In this document: one piece after another, positions 53,028-61,496 of the stretch | Layout: each line of letters starts with the position of its first letter | Numbering within the stretch: position 1 is the stretch's first letter | NCBI RefSeq assembly: GCF_009729095.1 | Contig: NZ_VTGX01000007.1 | Location: forward strand, 1-64,000 | Origin: Mycolicibacterium sp. CBMA 247 | GTDB taxonomy: Bacteria; Actinomycetota; Actinomycetes; Mycobacteriales; Mycobacteriaceae | Reading direction: 5' to 3' | Length of the DNA: 64,000 nucleotides | Position numbers and translations under genes: made by a program | The notes under the pieces: generated by a model | Databases searched by the model: none | Told to the model about the DNA's origin: nothing | Seen by the model: the letters and a program-made list of their open reading frames with translations, nothing else

Positions 53028-53947
53028 TCCGGCATTTCCTGCGCGACGACGATCTGTCGCCCGATGAGCAGGCCGAGGTGCTCGCACTGGCCGCTGAGCT
53101 GAAGAAGGCACCGTTCTCGCGGCGCCCGCTGGAGGGCCCGCGCGGCGTCGCGGTGATCTTCGAGAAGAACTCGACCCGCACCCGGTTCTCGTTCGAGATG
53201 GGCATCGCCCAGCTCGGCGGGCACGCGGTGGTGGTCGACGGCCGCAGCACCCAACTGGGCCGCGAAGAGACCCTGGAGGACACCGGGGCGGTGCTGTCCC
53301 GCTACGTCGACGCCATCGTGTGGCGGACCTTCGCCCAGGAGCGCTTGACGGCGATGGCAAGTGGTGCCTCCGTCCCGATTGTTAATGCGCTGTCCGATGA
53401 ATTCCACCCCTGCCAGGTGCTGGCCGACCTGCAGACGCTGGCCGAGCGCAGGGGCACGCTGGCCGGACTGCGGATGACCTATCTGGGCGACGGAGCCAAC
53501 AACATGGCGCACTCACTGATGCTGGGCGGCGTCACCGCGGGCATCAACGTCACGATCGCCGCGCCGGCCGGTTTCGAACCGGACCCGCAGTTCGTCGACG
53601 CCGCCAAGCGCCGGGCCGCCGAGACGGGGGCGACGGTTTCGCTGACCGACGATGCACGGGCCGGCACCGATGGGGCCGACGTACTGGTCACCGACACCTG
53701 GACCTCGATGGGGCAGGAGAACGACGGCCTCGACCGGGTCCGGCCGTTCCGGTCGTTCCAGGTCAATGCCGACCTGCTCAAGCTCGCCGACCCGGAAGCC
53801 GTTGTGCTGCACTGCCTTCCGGCGCACCGTGGCCACGAGATCACCGACGACGTCATCGACGGGCCGCAGAGCGCGGTGTTCGACGAGGCGGAGAACCGGC
53901 TGCACGCCCAGAAGGCGCTGCTGGTGTGGTTGCTGGATAACAGGTGA
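53024..53947 (+). CDS. argF: Ornithine carbamoyltransferase
   Basis: 307 residues. The carbamoyl-phosphate loop is FEKNSTRTRFSFE (S-T-R-T-R). The ornithine side has DEFHPCQVLADLQT and the C-terminal VVLHCLPAHRGHEI carries the catalytic Cys (H-C-L-P). It forms citrulline. ATG 53024 overlaps the argD stop. Confidence 0.98.
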   Translation: MIRHFLRDDDLSPDEQAEVLALAAELKKAPFSRRPLEGPRGVAVIFEKNSTRTRFSFEMGIAQLGGHAVVVDGRSTQLGREETLEDTGAVLSRYVDAIVWRTFAQERLTAMASGASVPIVNALSDEFHPCQVLADLQTLAERRGTLAGLRMTYLGDGANNMAHSLMLGGVTAGINVTIAAPAGFEPDPQFVDAAKRRAAETGATVSLTDDARAGTDGADVLVTDTWTSMGQENDGLDRVRPFRSFQVNADLLKLADPEAVVLHCLPAHRGHEITDDVIDGPQSAVFDEAENRLHAQKALLVWLLDNR

Positions 53948-54420
53948 GCGCACCGACCCGCGTCGGCCGTCAGGCCCGCATCGTCGCCCTGCTGTCCTCG
54001 AGGCAGGTGAGCAGCCAGACCGAACTGGCGGCCCTGCTGGGGAAGGAGGGCATCGAGGTCACCCAGGCCACGCTGTCGCGCGATCTGGAAGAACTCGGCG
54101 CGGTGAAACTGCGCGGCGCCGACGGCGGCGTCGGCGTGTATGTGGTGCCCGAGGACGGCAGCCCGGTGCGGGGTGTGTCCGGCGGCACCGAGCGGTTGAC
54201 CCGGTTGTTGGGGGAGTTGCTGGTATCGACAGACGCCAGCGCTAATCTTGCCGTGCTGCGTACCCCGCCCGGGGCGGCGCATTACCTGGCCAGCGCGATC
54301 GATCGCGCTGCCCTGCCGTACGTGGTCGGCACCATCGCCGGTGACGACACCATCCTGATGGTGGCGCGCGAGCCGATGACCGGGGTCGAACTCGCCAACA
54401 CCATCGAGAACTTGAAATAA
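53944..54420 (+). CDS. argR: Arginine repressor
   Basis: 158 residues. The N-terminal winged helix (about 5-75) reads RQARIVALLSSRQVSSQTEL and VTQATLSRDLEELGAVKLR. The C-terminal hexamerisation/arginine-binding domain has TPPGAAHYLASAIDRAALP and VGTIAGDDTILMVAREP, with the conserved GDDT Asp pair that binds arginine. It is expected to bind the TGCAT repeats before argC and so repress its own operon. GTG overlaps the argF stop. Confidence 0.97.
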   Translation: MSAPTRVGRQARIVALLSSRQVSSQTELAALLGKEGIEVTQATLSRDLEELGAVKLRGADGGVGVYVVPEDGSPVRGVSGGTERLTRLLGELLVSTDASANLAVLRTPPGAAHYLASAIDRAALPYVVGTIAGDDTILMVAREPMTGVELANTIENLK

Positions 54421-54443
54421 AGCCCAACTGAAGGAGATTGCTC

Positions 54444-55643
54444 ATGTCCGAACGTGTCATCCTGGCGTACTCGGGAGGTCTGGACACCTCGGTCGCGATC
54501 AGCTGGATCGGCAAGGAGACCGGCAAAGAGGTCGTCGCCGTCGCCATCGACCTCGGTCAGGGCGGTGAGGACATGGATGTCGTCCGGCAGCGTGCCCTGG
54601 ACTGCGGTGCGGTCGAGGCCGTCGTGGTCGACGCCCGTGACGAGTTCGCCGACGAATACTGCCTGCCGACCATCAAGGCGAACGCGCTCTACATGGATCG
54701 CTACCCGCTGGTCTCGGCCATCAGCCGCCCGCTGATCGTCAAGCACCTGGTGGACGCGGCGCGTAGCCACGGCGGCACCGTCGTCGCGCACGGCTGCACC
54801 GGCAAGGGCAACGACCAGGTGCGGTTCGAGGTCGGCTTCGCCTCCCTGGCTCCCGAGCTGGACGTCATCGCGCCGGTTCGCGACTACGCCTGGACCCGCG
54901 AGAAGGCCATCGCGTTCGCCGAGGAGAACGCCATCCCGATCAACGTCACCAAGCGCTCGCCGTTCTCGATCGACCAGAATGTGTGGGGCCGCGCGGTGGA
55001 GACCGGGTTCCTGGAGGACCTGTGGAACGCCCCGACCAAGGACGTCTACGACTACACCCAGGACCCGACGGTCAACTTCAACGCTCCCGACGAGCTGATC
55101 ATCAGCTTCGACAAGGGCCGCCCGGTGGCGATCGACGGTCGCCCGCTCAGCGTGCTGGAGATCATCCAGGAGCTCAACACCCGGGCCGGTGCGCAAGGCG
55201 TGGGCCGGCTCGATGTGGTCGAGGACCGGCTGGTCGGCATCAAGAGCCGCGAGATCTATGAGGCGCCGGGCGCAATGGTGCTGATCACCGCGCACACCGA
55301 GCTCGAGCACGTGACGCTTGAGCGTGAGCTGGGCCGCTACAAGCGCGGCGTGGACCAGAAGTGGGGCGAGCTCACCTACGACGGACTGTGGTTCAGCCCG
55401 CTGAAGCGGTCGCTGGAGGCGTTCGTCGAGCACACGCAGCAGCACGTGTCCGGCGACATCCGGCTGGTTCTGCACGCCGGGAGCGTCATCGTCAACGGTC
55501 GCCGTTCCGGTGAGTCGCTGTATGACTTCAACCTCGCCACCTACGACGAGGGCGACAGCTTCGACCAGAGCGCAGCCAAGGGCTTCGTGCAGCTGCACGG
55601 GCTGTCGTCCAAGATCTCGGCCAAGCGCGACCTGGGCCTGTAA
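54444..55643 (+). CDS. argG: Argininosuccinate synthase
   Basis: 399 residues. The ATP pyrophosphatase P-loop is VILAYSGGLDTSVAI; later HGCTGKGNDQVRFEVG and APVRDYAWTREKAIAFAEE match the citrulline/aspartate sites. It joins citrulline and aspartate using ATP. AAGGAG at 54431-54436 supports ATG 54444; it lies 23 bases after argR, the first real gap in the operon. Confidence 0.98.
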   Translation: MSERVILAYSGGLDTSVAISWIGKETGKEVVAVAIDLGQGGEDMDVVRQRALDCGAVEAVVVDARDEFADEYCLPTIKANALYMDRYPLVSAISRPLIVKHLVDAARSHGGTVVAHGCTGKGNDQVRFEVGFASLAPELDVIAPVRDYAWTREKAIAFAEENAIPINVTKRSPFSIDQNVWGRAVETGFLEDLWNAPTKDVYDYTQDPTVNFNAPDELIISFDKGRPVAIDGRPLSVLEIIQELNTRAGAQGVGRLDVVEDRLVGIKSREIYEAPGAMVLITAHTELEHVTLERELGRYKRGVDQKWGELTYDGLWFSPLKRSLEAFVEHTQQHVSGDIRLVLHAGSVIVNGRRSGESLYDFNLATYDEGDSFDQSAAKGFVQLHGLSSKISAKRDLGL

Positions 55644-55654
55644 GTCCCCAATCC

Positions 55655-55716
55655 CCGCGAGCGACCGTGTCTGTACGGCGACACGCCGCATTAGATGTAC
55701 ACACACGGTCGCTCGC
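55655..55716. repeat. Interspersed palindromic repeat, copy 2 (argG-argH gap)
   Basis: The core 55655-55688 is 32/34 identical to 12005-12038. The copy is a large hairpin with perfect 14-bp arms, GCGAGCGACCGTGT (55657-55670) and ACACGGTCGCTCGC (55703-55716). It fills most of the 93-base argG-argH gap and could affect mRNA stability or partial termination inside the operon. Confidence 0.8.
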
Positions 55717-55736
55717 GCGGCAGGAAGCTGGATGAG

Positions 55737-57161
55737 ATGAGCAGTAACGACGGAACCACCAATGAGGGTTCGCTGTGGGGTGGCCGGTTCGCTGGCGGAC
55801 CATCGGACGCCCTTGCGGCACTGAGCAAGTCGACGCATTTCGACTGGGTGCTGGCGCCCTATGACGTCACGGCGTCCAAGGCGCACGCCCGGGTGTTGCA
55901 CCGGGCCGGGCTGCTCACCGACGAGCAGCGCGACGGGCTGCTCGCGGGCCTGGACAGCCTGGGTTCCGATGTCGCCGACGGCAGCTTCGGGCCGCTTGTC
56001 ACCGACGAGGACGTGCATGGCGCGCTGGAACGCGGCCTGATCGACCGGGTCGGGCCGGATCTGGGCGGTCGGCTGCGCGCCGGCCGGTCACGCAATGATC
56101 AGGTGGCCACGTTGTTCCGGATGTGGTTGCGCGACGCCGTCCGCCGCGTCGCCGACGGGGTGCTCGAGGTAGTGCAGGCGCTCGCGGTGCAGGCCGCGGC
56201 GCATCCGACGGCGATCATGCCCGGCAAGACCCACCTACAGGCCGCCCAGCCCGTCCTGCTCGCGCATCATCTGCTGGCTCATGCGCATCCGCTGCTGCGC
56301 GATGTCGACCGGCTGGCCGATTTCGATGTCCGTACCGCAGTCTCGCCCTATGGCTCGGGGGCGCTGGCCGGCTCCTCACTCGGCCTGGATCCCGATGCTA
56401 TCGCCGAGGACCTCGGATTCGCTTCGGCCGCAGACAATTCCATCGACGCCACCGCGGCGCGCGATTTCGCCGCCGAGGCGGCATTCGTATTCGCCCAGAT
56501 CGGGGTGGATCTGTCCCGGCTCGCCGAGGACATCATCCTCTGGAGCACAACCGAATTCGGTTACGTCGCGCTGCACGATTCCTGGTCGACCGGCAGCTCG
56601 ATCATGCCGCAGAAGAAGAACCCGGACATCGCCGAACTGGCCCGCGGCAAATCCGGACGACTGATCGGCAACCTCACCGGCTTGCTGGCCACGCTCAAGG
56701 CGCAGCCCCTGGCCTACAACCGGGACCTACAGGAGGACAAGGAACCGGTCTTCGACTCGGTGGCGCAGCTGGAGCTGCTGTTGCCGGCGATGGCGGGGCT
56801 GGTCGGCACGTTGACCTTTGACGAGGCCCGGATGGCCGAGCTGGCGCCCGCGGGCTACACGCTGGCCACCGATATCGCCGAATGGCTGGTCCGCCAAGGG
56901 GTTCCGTTCCGGGTGGCGCATGAGGCCGCGGGGGCGGCAGTCCAGGCCGCCGAAGGCCGCGGCGTCGGACTCGACGAGCTCACCGATGACGAGTTCGCCT
57001 CGATCAACCCCGCGCTCACCCCTCAGGTGCGCGAAGTGCTGACCGTCGACGGTTCGGTGAACGCGCGCAACGCCCGCGGCGGTACCGCACCGATCCAGGT
57101 CGCGAAGCAGCTCGGCGTGGTGCGCGAAACCACCGATCGGCTGCGAGCCCGGCTGCGCTGA
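55737..57161 (+). CDS. argH: Argininosuccinate lyase
   Basis: 474 residues of the fumarase/aspartase superfamily. LWGGRFAGGPSDALAALSKS opens the protein; AGRSRNDQVATLFRMWLRD and PGKTHLQAAQPVLLAHHLLA follow. The catalytic flexible loop is GSSIMPQKKNPDIAEL. It splits argininosuccinate into arginine and fumarate. ATG 55737 starts the conserved sequence; the frame open to 55695 lies in the palindromic repeat. Confidence 0.98.
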   Translation: MSSNDGTTNEGSLWGGRFAGGPSDALAALSKSTHFDWVLAPYDVTASKAHARVLHRAGLLTDEQRDGLLAGLDSLGSDVADGSFGPLVTDEDVHGALERGLIDRVGPDLGGRLRAGRSRNDQVATLFRMWLRDAVRRVADGVLEVVQALAVQAAAHPTAIMPGKTHLQAAQPVLLAHHLLAHAHPLLRDVDRLADFDVRTAVSPYGSGALAGSSLGLDPDAIAEDLGFASAADNSIDATAARDFAAEAAFVFAQIGVDLSRLAEDIILWSTTEFGYVALHDSWSTGSSIMPQKKNPDIAELARGKSGRLIGNLTGLLATLKAQPLAYNRDLQEDKEPVFDSVAQLELLLPAMAGLVGTLTFDEARMAELAPAGYTLATDIAEWLVRQGVPFRVAHEAAGAAVQAAEGRGVGLDELTDDEFASINPALTPQVREVLTVDGSVNARNARGGTAPIQVAKQLGVVRETTDRLRARLR

Positions 57162-57195
57162 TGCTGCACTGATCAACCTGACGGGCCGCGGGAAA

Positions 57196-58734
57196 TTACG
57201 CTGTACCGCTTACTGTCAGGCCGGCGACGATGGTCCGGTCCACTGCAATCGTGGCGATCCGGTCCGGCGGGACAGTGAACGGGTCGTCATCGAGCACCAC
57301 AAGGTCGGCGCGCAGGCCGGGTGCGATCGTTCCTTTCTCGTGTTCCTCTGCCGCACCGAGCGCCGACCAGCGACTGAACATGCGGATCCCTTCCACAACG
57401 GAGATGCGGTGGGGGGAGGGCTTGCCATCGGACCCGGCGCGGCCGACCGCGGCAGCGATGTTCACCAGCGGGCTGGCGGCCTCGGGCACCGTACCTGTGC
57501 AGTCGGTCGCTCCGATGATGCGGTGGCCGGCGTCGATGAGTGCGCGCAATGGCTGGAAGTCGGGCGCGTCCGGGTCGCTCGATGTGGCGAAATGCGGGGT
57601 GGCGACGAGCCCGACCGCGGCGCGGGTCGCCAACCCTGCGTCGGCGGGATCCATGTAGTCGCCGGCATGCTCCACGCGGTGCCGAACATGCCTGGCGCCG
57701 CCGTTGGCCTGCCGCGCCTGCAGCGCGGCCTCGCACGCGAACCGGACGGCTCCCGGCGTCACCGCATGCATCATCACCTGTACGCCGGCCGCGTCCGCCC
57801 GGCGTACGAATTCGTAAAGTTCGCGCTGGGTCCACTTGGTGTCGTCGCGCGGGTTGCCCACCGCGTCGGCCCCCTCACCGTCCACGAAGATCTTGACACC
57901 GCCGAAACGCAGCCACTCGTCGCCGAATCCGGACTCCGGCCCCCACGCGAGGACCTCATCGAGCGTGGCCGTCCGCGGCACGTGTGGGTAGAAACGCACC
58001 CGGAATGGCAGCTCGCCGGCCTTGGCCAGTCGGTGCAGGGCGCGCACGTCGTCGGCCGAGGTGGGGATGGTGCTCAGACTCGTCACACCGGACCGTGAAA
58101 ACACGGGGATCGCGTGCGCCCGAAGTGCGGCAACGACGTCGTCCACCCCGGCGGTGGGGAGCCGGTCCCATACTTCGGTAAACGCGCCCGTCGGTCCATT
58201 GGCGTCGTGGTGCTGACTGATCCAGCCGGGCAGCCGCGCACTGTGGTCGAGTCCAAGCGATGTGATCGCGGCGGAGTTGAGGCACGCCACATGCAGTCCG
58301 GCGAGTACGGCCATCGGCTGGCCGGGGCTCACCTTGTCCAGCTCGAAGCGATGCGGGAGGCGTCCCTCGGCCACCTTGTTCTGCAGCCCGAACGAGCTCC
58401 GCGCGATGATCCAGCCCAGCGGTTGAGCGGCCCGCGCGCGGTCGAGGGCGGCGAGCATCTGCGCGATGCTCTCGTACGGGGGAGTGTGCAGCGGCAGCTG
58501 GAACTCAAGGGCCACGGCGGTGAGTTCCAGATGGCAGTGCCCATCGACGAATCCGGGTAGCACGACCCGCCCGTCGAGTTCGATGACCTCGTCCACCTGG
58601 CGATGACCGCCCTCGCCGGGCCGCGCGATACTCGTGATGAGTCCATCGCGAAGCAACAACTCGGCGGGACGTGGTGCAGGCTCGGCGCCGACCAGCACCC
58701 GGCCCCCGCGCAGGAGCGTAGTGGGTCCGTTCAT
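57196..58734 (-). CDS. Amidohydrolase family 3 (YtcJ-like), transporter operon
   Basis: 512 residues. The metal site starts with VVLPGFVDGHCHLELTAVAL (H-x-H). A carboxylate-Lys/Asp region is GGVKIFVDGEGADAVG, and later histidines are in VMMHAVTPGAV and HRVEHAGDYMDP, with catalytic Asp in IIGATDCTGT. Domain order and length match YtcJ/N-substituted formamide deformylase-like enzymes. ATG overlaps the stop of the upstream ABC ATPase (ATGA), so it is the last gene of the import operon and likely processes the imported compound in the cytoplasm. It is convergent with argH. Confidence 0.9.
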   Translation of the reverse strand: MNGPTTLLRGGRVLVGAEPAPRPAELLLRDGLITSIARPGEGGHRQVDEVIELDGRVVLPGFVDGHCHLELTAVALEFQLPLHTPPYESIAQMLAALDRARAAQPLGWIIARSSFGLQNKVAEGRLPHRFELDKVSPGQPMAVLAGLHVACLNSAAITSLGLDHSARLPGWISQHHDANGPTGAFTEVWDRLPTAGVDDVVAALRAHAIPVFSRSGVTSLSTIPTSADDVRALHRLAKAGELPFRVRFYPHVPRTATLDEVLAWGPESGFGDEWLRFGGVKIFVDGEGADAVGNPRDDTKWTQRELYEFVRRADAAGVQVMMHAVTPGAVRFACEAALQARQANGGARHVRHRVEHAGDYMDPADAGLATRAAVGLVATPHFATSSDPDAPDFQPLRALIDAGHRIIGATDCTGTVPEAASPLVNIAAAVGRAGSDGKPSPHRISVVEGIRMFSRWSALGAAEEHEKGTIAPGLRADLVVLDDDPFTVPPDRIATIAVDRTIVAGLTVSGTA

Positions 58735-59825
58735 GCGGCGGGTGCCGAGTCGTGAACCACCACGCTGTGCGCGGGATCCCAGCTGACGGTCACTGTGTCG
58801 CCGGGGGAGAACGCCGCCGGTAACTCCACCCCGCCGCGCAATAATCCGGTGGCGCCGTCCGGATAGCTGACGGTGATCCGGCGGAAGGATCCGAAGTATG
58901 CGATTTCCGTGATCACCGCCGGCACGTTGTTTTCTACCGGACCGCCTTCGCCGTTGGCGCACAACCGCATTCGCTCGGGCCGCACCACCATGGCGGCACT
59001 GGTGCCGGCGGGCGAGGAGCCCGATGAGGCCGGGAAGTGCAGCACGTGGTCGGCGAACCGCATTACCCCGTCATCTGCGACCACGCCGCGGAAAACGTTT
59101 GATTCGCCGAGGAATTCGGCAGTGAACAGCGACTGGGGCCGCTCGTAGAGCTCTGTCGGCGTACCTATTTGCACCACCTTGCCGTGGTTGAACAGGGCGA
59201 TGCGGTCCGAGAGACCCAGCGCCTCATCCTGATCGTGCGTCACGAACAGAAACGTGGTCCCCACCTCGCGGTGAATACGGCCGATCTCGACCTGCATCTC
59301 GGTCCTCAGCGCCTTGTCCAGTGCCGCCAGCGGTTCGTCCATGAGCAACACCGGTGGCCGGTAGACGAGCGCTCGGGCCAGGGCCACACGCTGCTGCTGG
59401 CCTCCGGAGAGCTGTTTGGGCATGCTGTCGCCGAACCTGTCGAGACGCACCATTGAGAGTGCATCGTCGATGCGGCAGGCGATCTGCTCCTTGGAAAGGC
59501 CGCGGCGGTGCAGCCCGAAGGCCACGTTCTCGCGCACGGTCATATGCGGGAAGAGCGCGTAGTTCTGGAACACCATGCCGAGATTGCGCCTGCGGGGCGG
59601 CAGGGCCGTGACATCTTTGCCGCCGATCTCGACCTGGCCCGTGGTCGGGCGCAAGAATCCCGCGATCGTGTTCAGTGTGGTCGTTTTCCCGGAGCCCGAC
59701 GGGCCCAGGAACGTGACGAATTCGCCCCCCTCGATGTCGATCGAAACGTCGTCGATACCGACCGTGCCGGAGCGGAAATTCTTGGTCACCGAGCGCAGTC
59801 GCACACTGCTGGTTGAGTCAGACAC
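58731..59825 (-). CDS. ABC importer ATPase (PotA-like, MOI group)
   Basis: 364 residues. Walker A GPSGSGKTTTL, Q loop FQNYALFP, signature QLSGGQQQRVALARAL, Walker B LLMDEPLAALD and switch His VTHDQDEAL, followed by a C-terminal TOBE domain (about 275-360; VVRPERMRL and FRRITVSY). It energises the two permeases encoded just upstream. Start GTG 59825 shares one base with the previous TAG stop. Confidence 0.95.
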   Translation of the reverse strand: MSDSTSSVRLRSVTKNFRSGTVGIDDVSIDIEGGEFVTFLGPSGSGKTTTLNTIAGFLRPTTGQVEIGGKDVTALPPRRRNLGMVFQNYALFPHMTVRENVAFGLHRRGLSKEQIACRIDDALSMVRLDRFGDSMPKQLSGGQQQRVALARALVYRPPVLLMDEPLAALDKALRTEMQVEIGRIHREVGTTFLFVTHDQDEALGLSDRIALFNHGKVVQIGTPTELYERPQSLFTAEFLGESNVFRGVVADDGVMRFADHVLHFPASSGSSPAGTSAAMVVRPERMRLCANGEGGPVENNVPAVITEIAYFGSFRRITVSYPDGATGLLRGGVELPAAFSPGDTVTVSWDPAHSVVVHDSAPAA

Positions 59826-60631
59826 TAGTCAGAGCCCCCTTTGGGCTTGCGGTTTCGGGTGAGTAGGGGCAGCAGCGCAACCACGGTCGTGAGGGCGAGG
59901 ATGACGGTGGAAACGGCCGCGATGGTGGGATCCACCTCGTTGGTCACGCTGACGAACATCTCGATGGGCAGTGTCCGGATGGCCGGCGACTGCAGGAAGC
60001 TGGCGGCGACGACCTCGTCGAAGGAGGTGACGAAGGCGAACAACGCGCCCGAGCCGATACCCCGGGCGATGCCCGGAAGCGTGACCCGGACAAAGGTCCG
60101 CCACGGGCCGGCCCCGAGTATCGCCGCCGCGCGTTCGAGCACCGGATCCGTCGATCGCAGGCTCGACAGCACGGTGATGACGACGAAGGGCATCGCCAGC
60201 ACTGTGTGGGCGAGCAGGAAGCCCTGCAGGTTGCCGGTCAGGCTCCAGCGCAGGTATACGGAGTAGATCGCCACCGCCGAGACGATCCCGGGCACGATCA
60301 TGGGAGCGACCAGGATGCCGGTGACAACCGTGGCCGCACGGCCACCACGGCGATGGATGCCGAGCGCGGCGGCGGTGCCCATCACGGTGGAAATCACCGT
60401 GACGAGCAGTCCGACCAAGAGCGAGGTCCCGATCGCGCTGGTCCACCGATGGTCGGTGAACAGGTCGGCGTACCAGCTGACGGAGTAGCCGTCCGGCGGG
60501 AACTTGAAACTCGGCTTCGCCGCGAACGAGATCGGGATAACGACAAGCAGTGGAGCGACGAGCAGGACGGCGACCAGCACGGCCCACGCACGCAGGCCCC
60601 AGCCGGCGCGGGTGGTCTCATCCATCGTCAC
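59825..60631 (-). CDS. ABC importer permease (PotC-like)
   Basis: 268 residues with six membrane helices and the BPD_transp_1 EAA-like loop ERAAAILGAGPWRTFVRVTLPGIARG that contacts the ATPase. N-terminal RAWAVLVAVLLVAPLLVVIPISF is TM1. Start GTG 60631 overlaps the PotB-like gene end; ATG 60625 is an alternative. Confidence 0.93.
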   Translation of the reverse strand: MTMDETTRAGWGLRAWAVLVAVLLVAPLLVVIPISFAAKPSFKFPPDGYSVSWYADLFTDHRWTSAIGTSLLVGLLVTVISTVMGTAAALGIHRRGGRAATVVTGILVAPMIVPGIVSAVAIYSVYLRWSLTGNLQGFLLAHTVLAMPFVVITVLSSLRSTDPVLERAAAILGAGPWRTFVRVTLPGIARGIGSGALFAFVTSFDEVVAASFLQSPAIRTLPIEMFVSVTNEVDPTIAAVSTVILALTTVVALLPLLTRNRKPKGGSD

Positions 60632-61496
60632 GCCCCCCGCCGCCGGGTACCAGTAGCCGGATTCCTCCGCTCACCACGAGCAGCAGCACACCGGTGATGA
60701 CGAGCAGAACGAGCGAAATCGCCCCCGCTCCAGCGAAATCCAGCAATCTGCCCGCTTTCGTCTCGATGAGTTGGCCGACGAGGGACTGTTGCGGCGACCC
60801 GATCAGCCGGGGTGTCACCCAGAATCCGAGGCTGAGGATGAAGACGAGCACCGAGCCGGCGGCAACCCCGGGAACCGACAGTGGCAGATAGACCTTCAGG
60901 AAGGTTCGTGTCCTGGACGCCCCCATGGAATAGGCCGCGCTCACGAGCCGCCGATCGATCTGGACCATGTTGTTGAACAACGGCAGCACCATGAACGGCA
61001 ACAGCACCTGGGTCATGGCGATCGTCACGCCGATCTGCGAACCGAGCAACTGAACGTCACCCAGACCGACACGTCTCAGCAGCCAGGCAACGATTCCGCT
61101 GGGCTGCAGCAGCACGATCCATGAAAAGGTGCGCGCCATCAGGCTTGACCAGAATGGCAGCAGGACCAGGAACAACAGCAGTGCCCGGATGCCAGGCCCG
61201 GAGAGGCTCATCAGGTAGGCGTACGGATAGGACAAAAGCAACGTAGTGCCGGTCACGACCGCGGCGACGACAAGGGTCCGCGTCAAGATCGTGAGAGTCG
61301 TGGAGTCGGTGAGCAGGCGCGCATACTGGCCCAGCCCTGGCTCGGGCTCAAGAAAGCTGCGGACAGACAGCGCGAGGACTGGATACAGAAAGAAGATCAA
61401 CACCAGCGCGAGGGCCGGCAGCATCAGCAGGATGCCCACTGACGACAACCGCGGCCGGCCCATGACCGGGCTTATGACTGATCCTCTCGCTGCCAC
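60618..61496 (-). CDS. ABC importer permease (PotB-like)
   Basis: 292 residues with six membrane helices. The EAA-like coupling loop is VSAAYSMGASRTRTFLKVYL followed by PLSVPGV. TM1 is LLMLPALALVLIFFLYPVLAL. Start at GTG 61496 overlaps the upstream amidohydrolase by 25 bases; an internal ATG 12 codons in (GRPRLSSV) is an alternative with little overlap. It pairs with the PotC-like subunit. Confidence 0.92.
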   Translation of the reverse strand: MAARGSVISPVMGRPRLSSVGILLMLPALALVLIFFLYPVLALSVRSFLEPEPGLGQYARLLTDSTTLTILTRTLVVAAVVTGTTLLLSYPYAYLMSLSGPGIRALLLFLVLLPFWSSLMARTFSWIVLLQPSGIVAWLLRRVGLGDVQLLGSQIGVTIAMTQVLLPFMVLPLFNNMVQIDRRLVSAAYSMGASRTRTFLKVYLPLSVPGVAAGSVLVFILSLGFWVTPRLIGSPQQSLVGQLIETKAGRLLDFAGAGAISLVLLVITGVLLLVVSGGIRLLVPGGGGRDDG

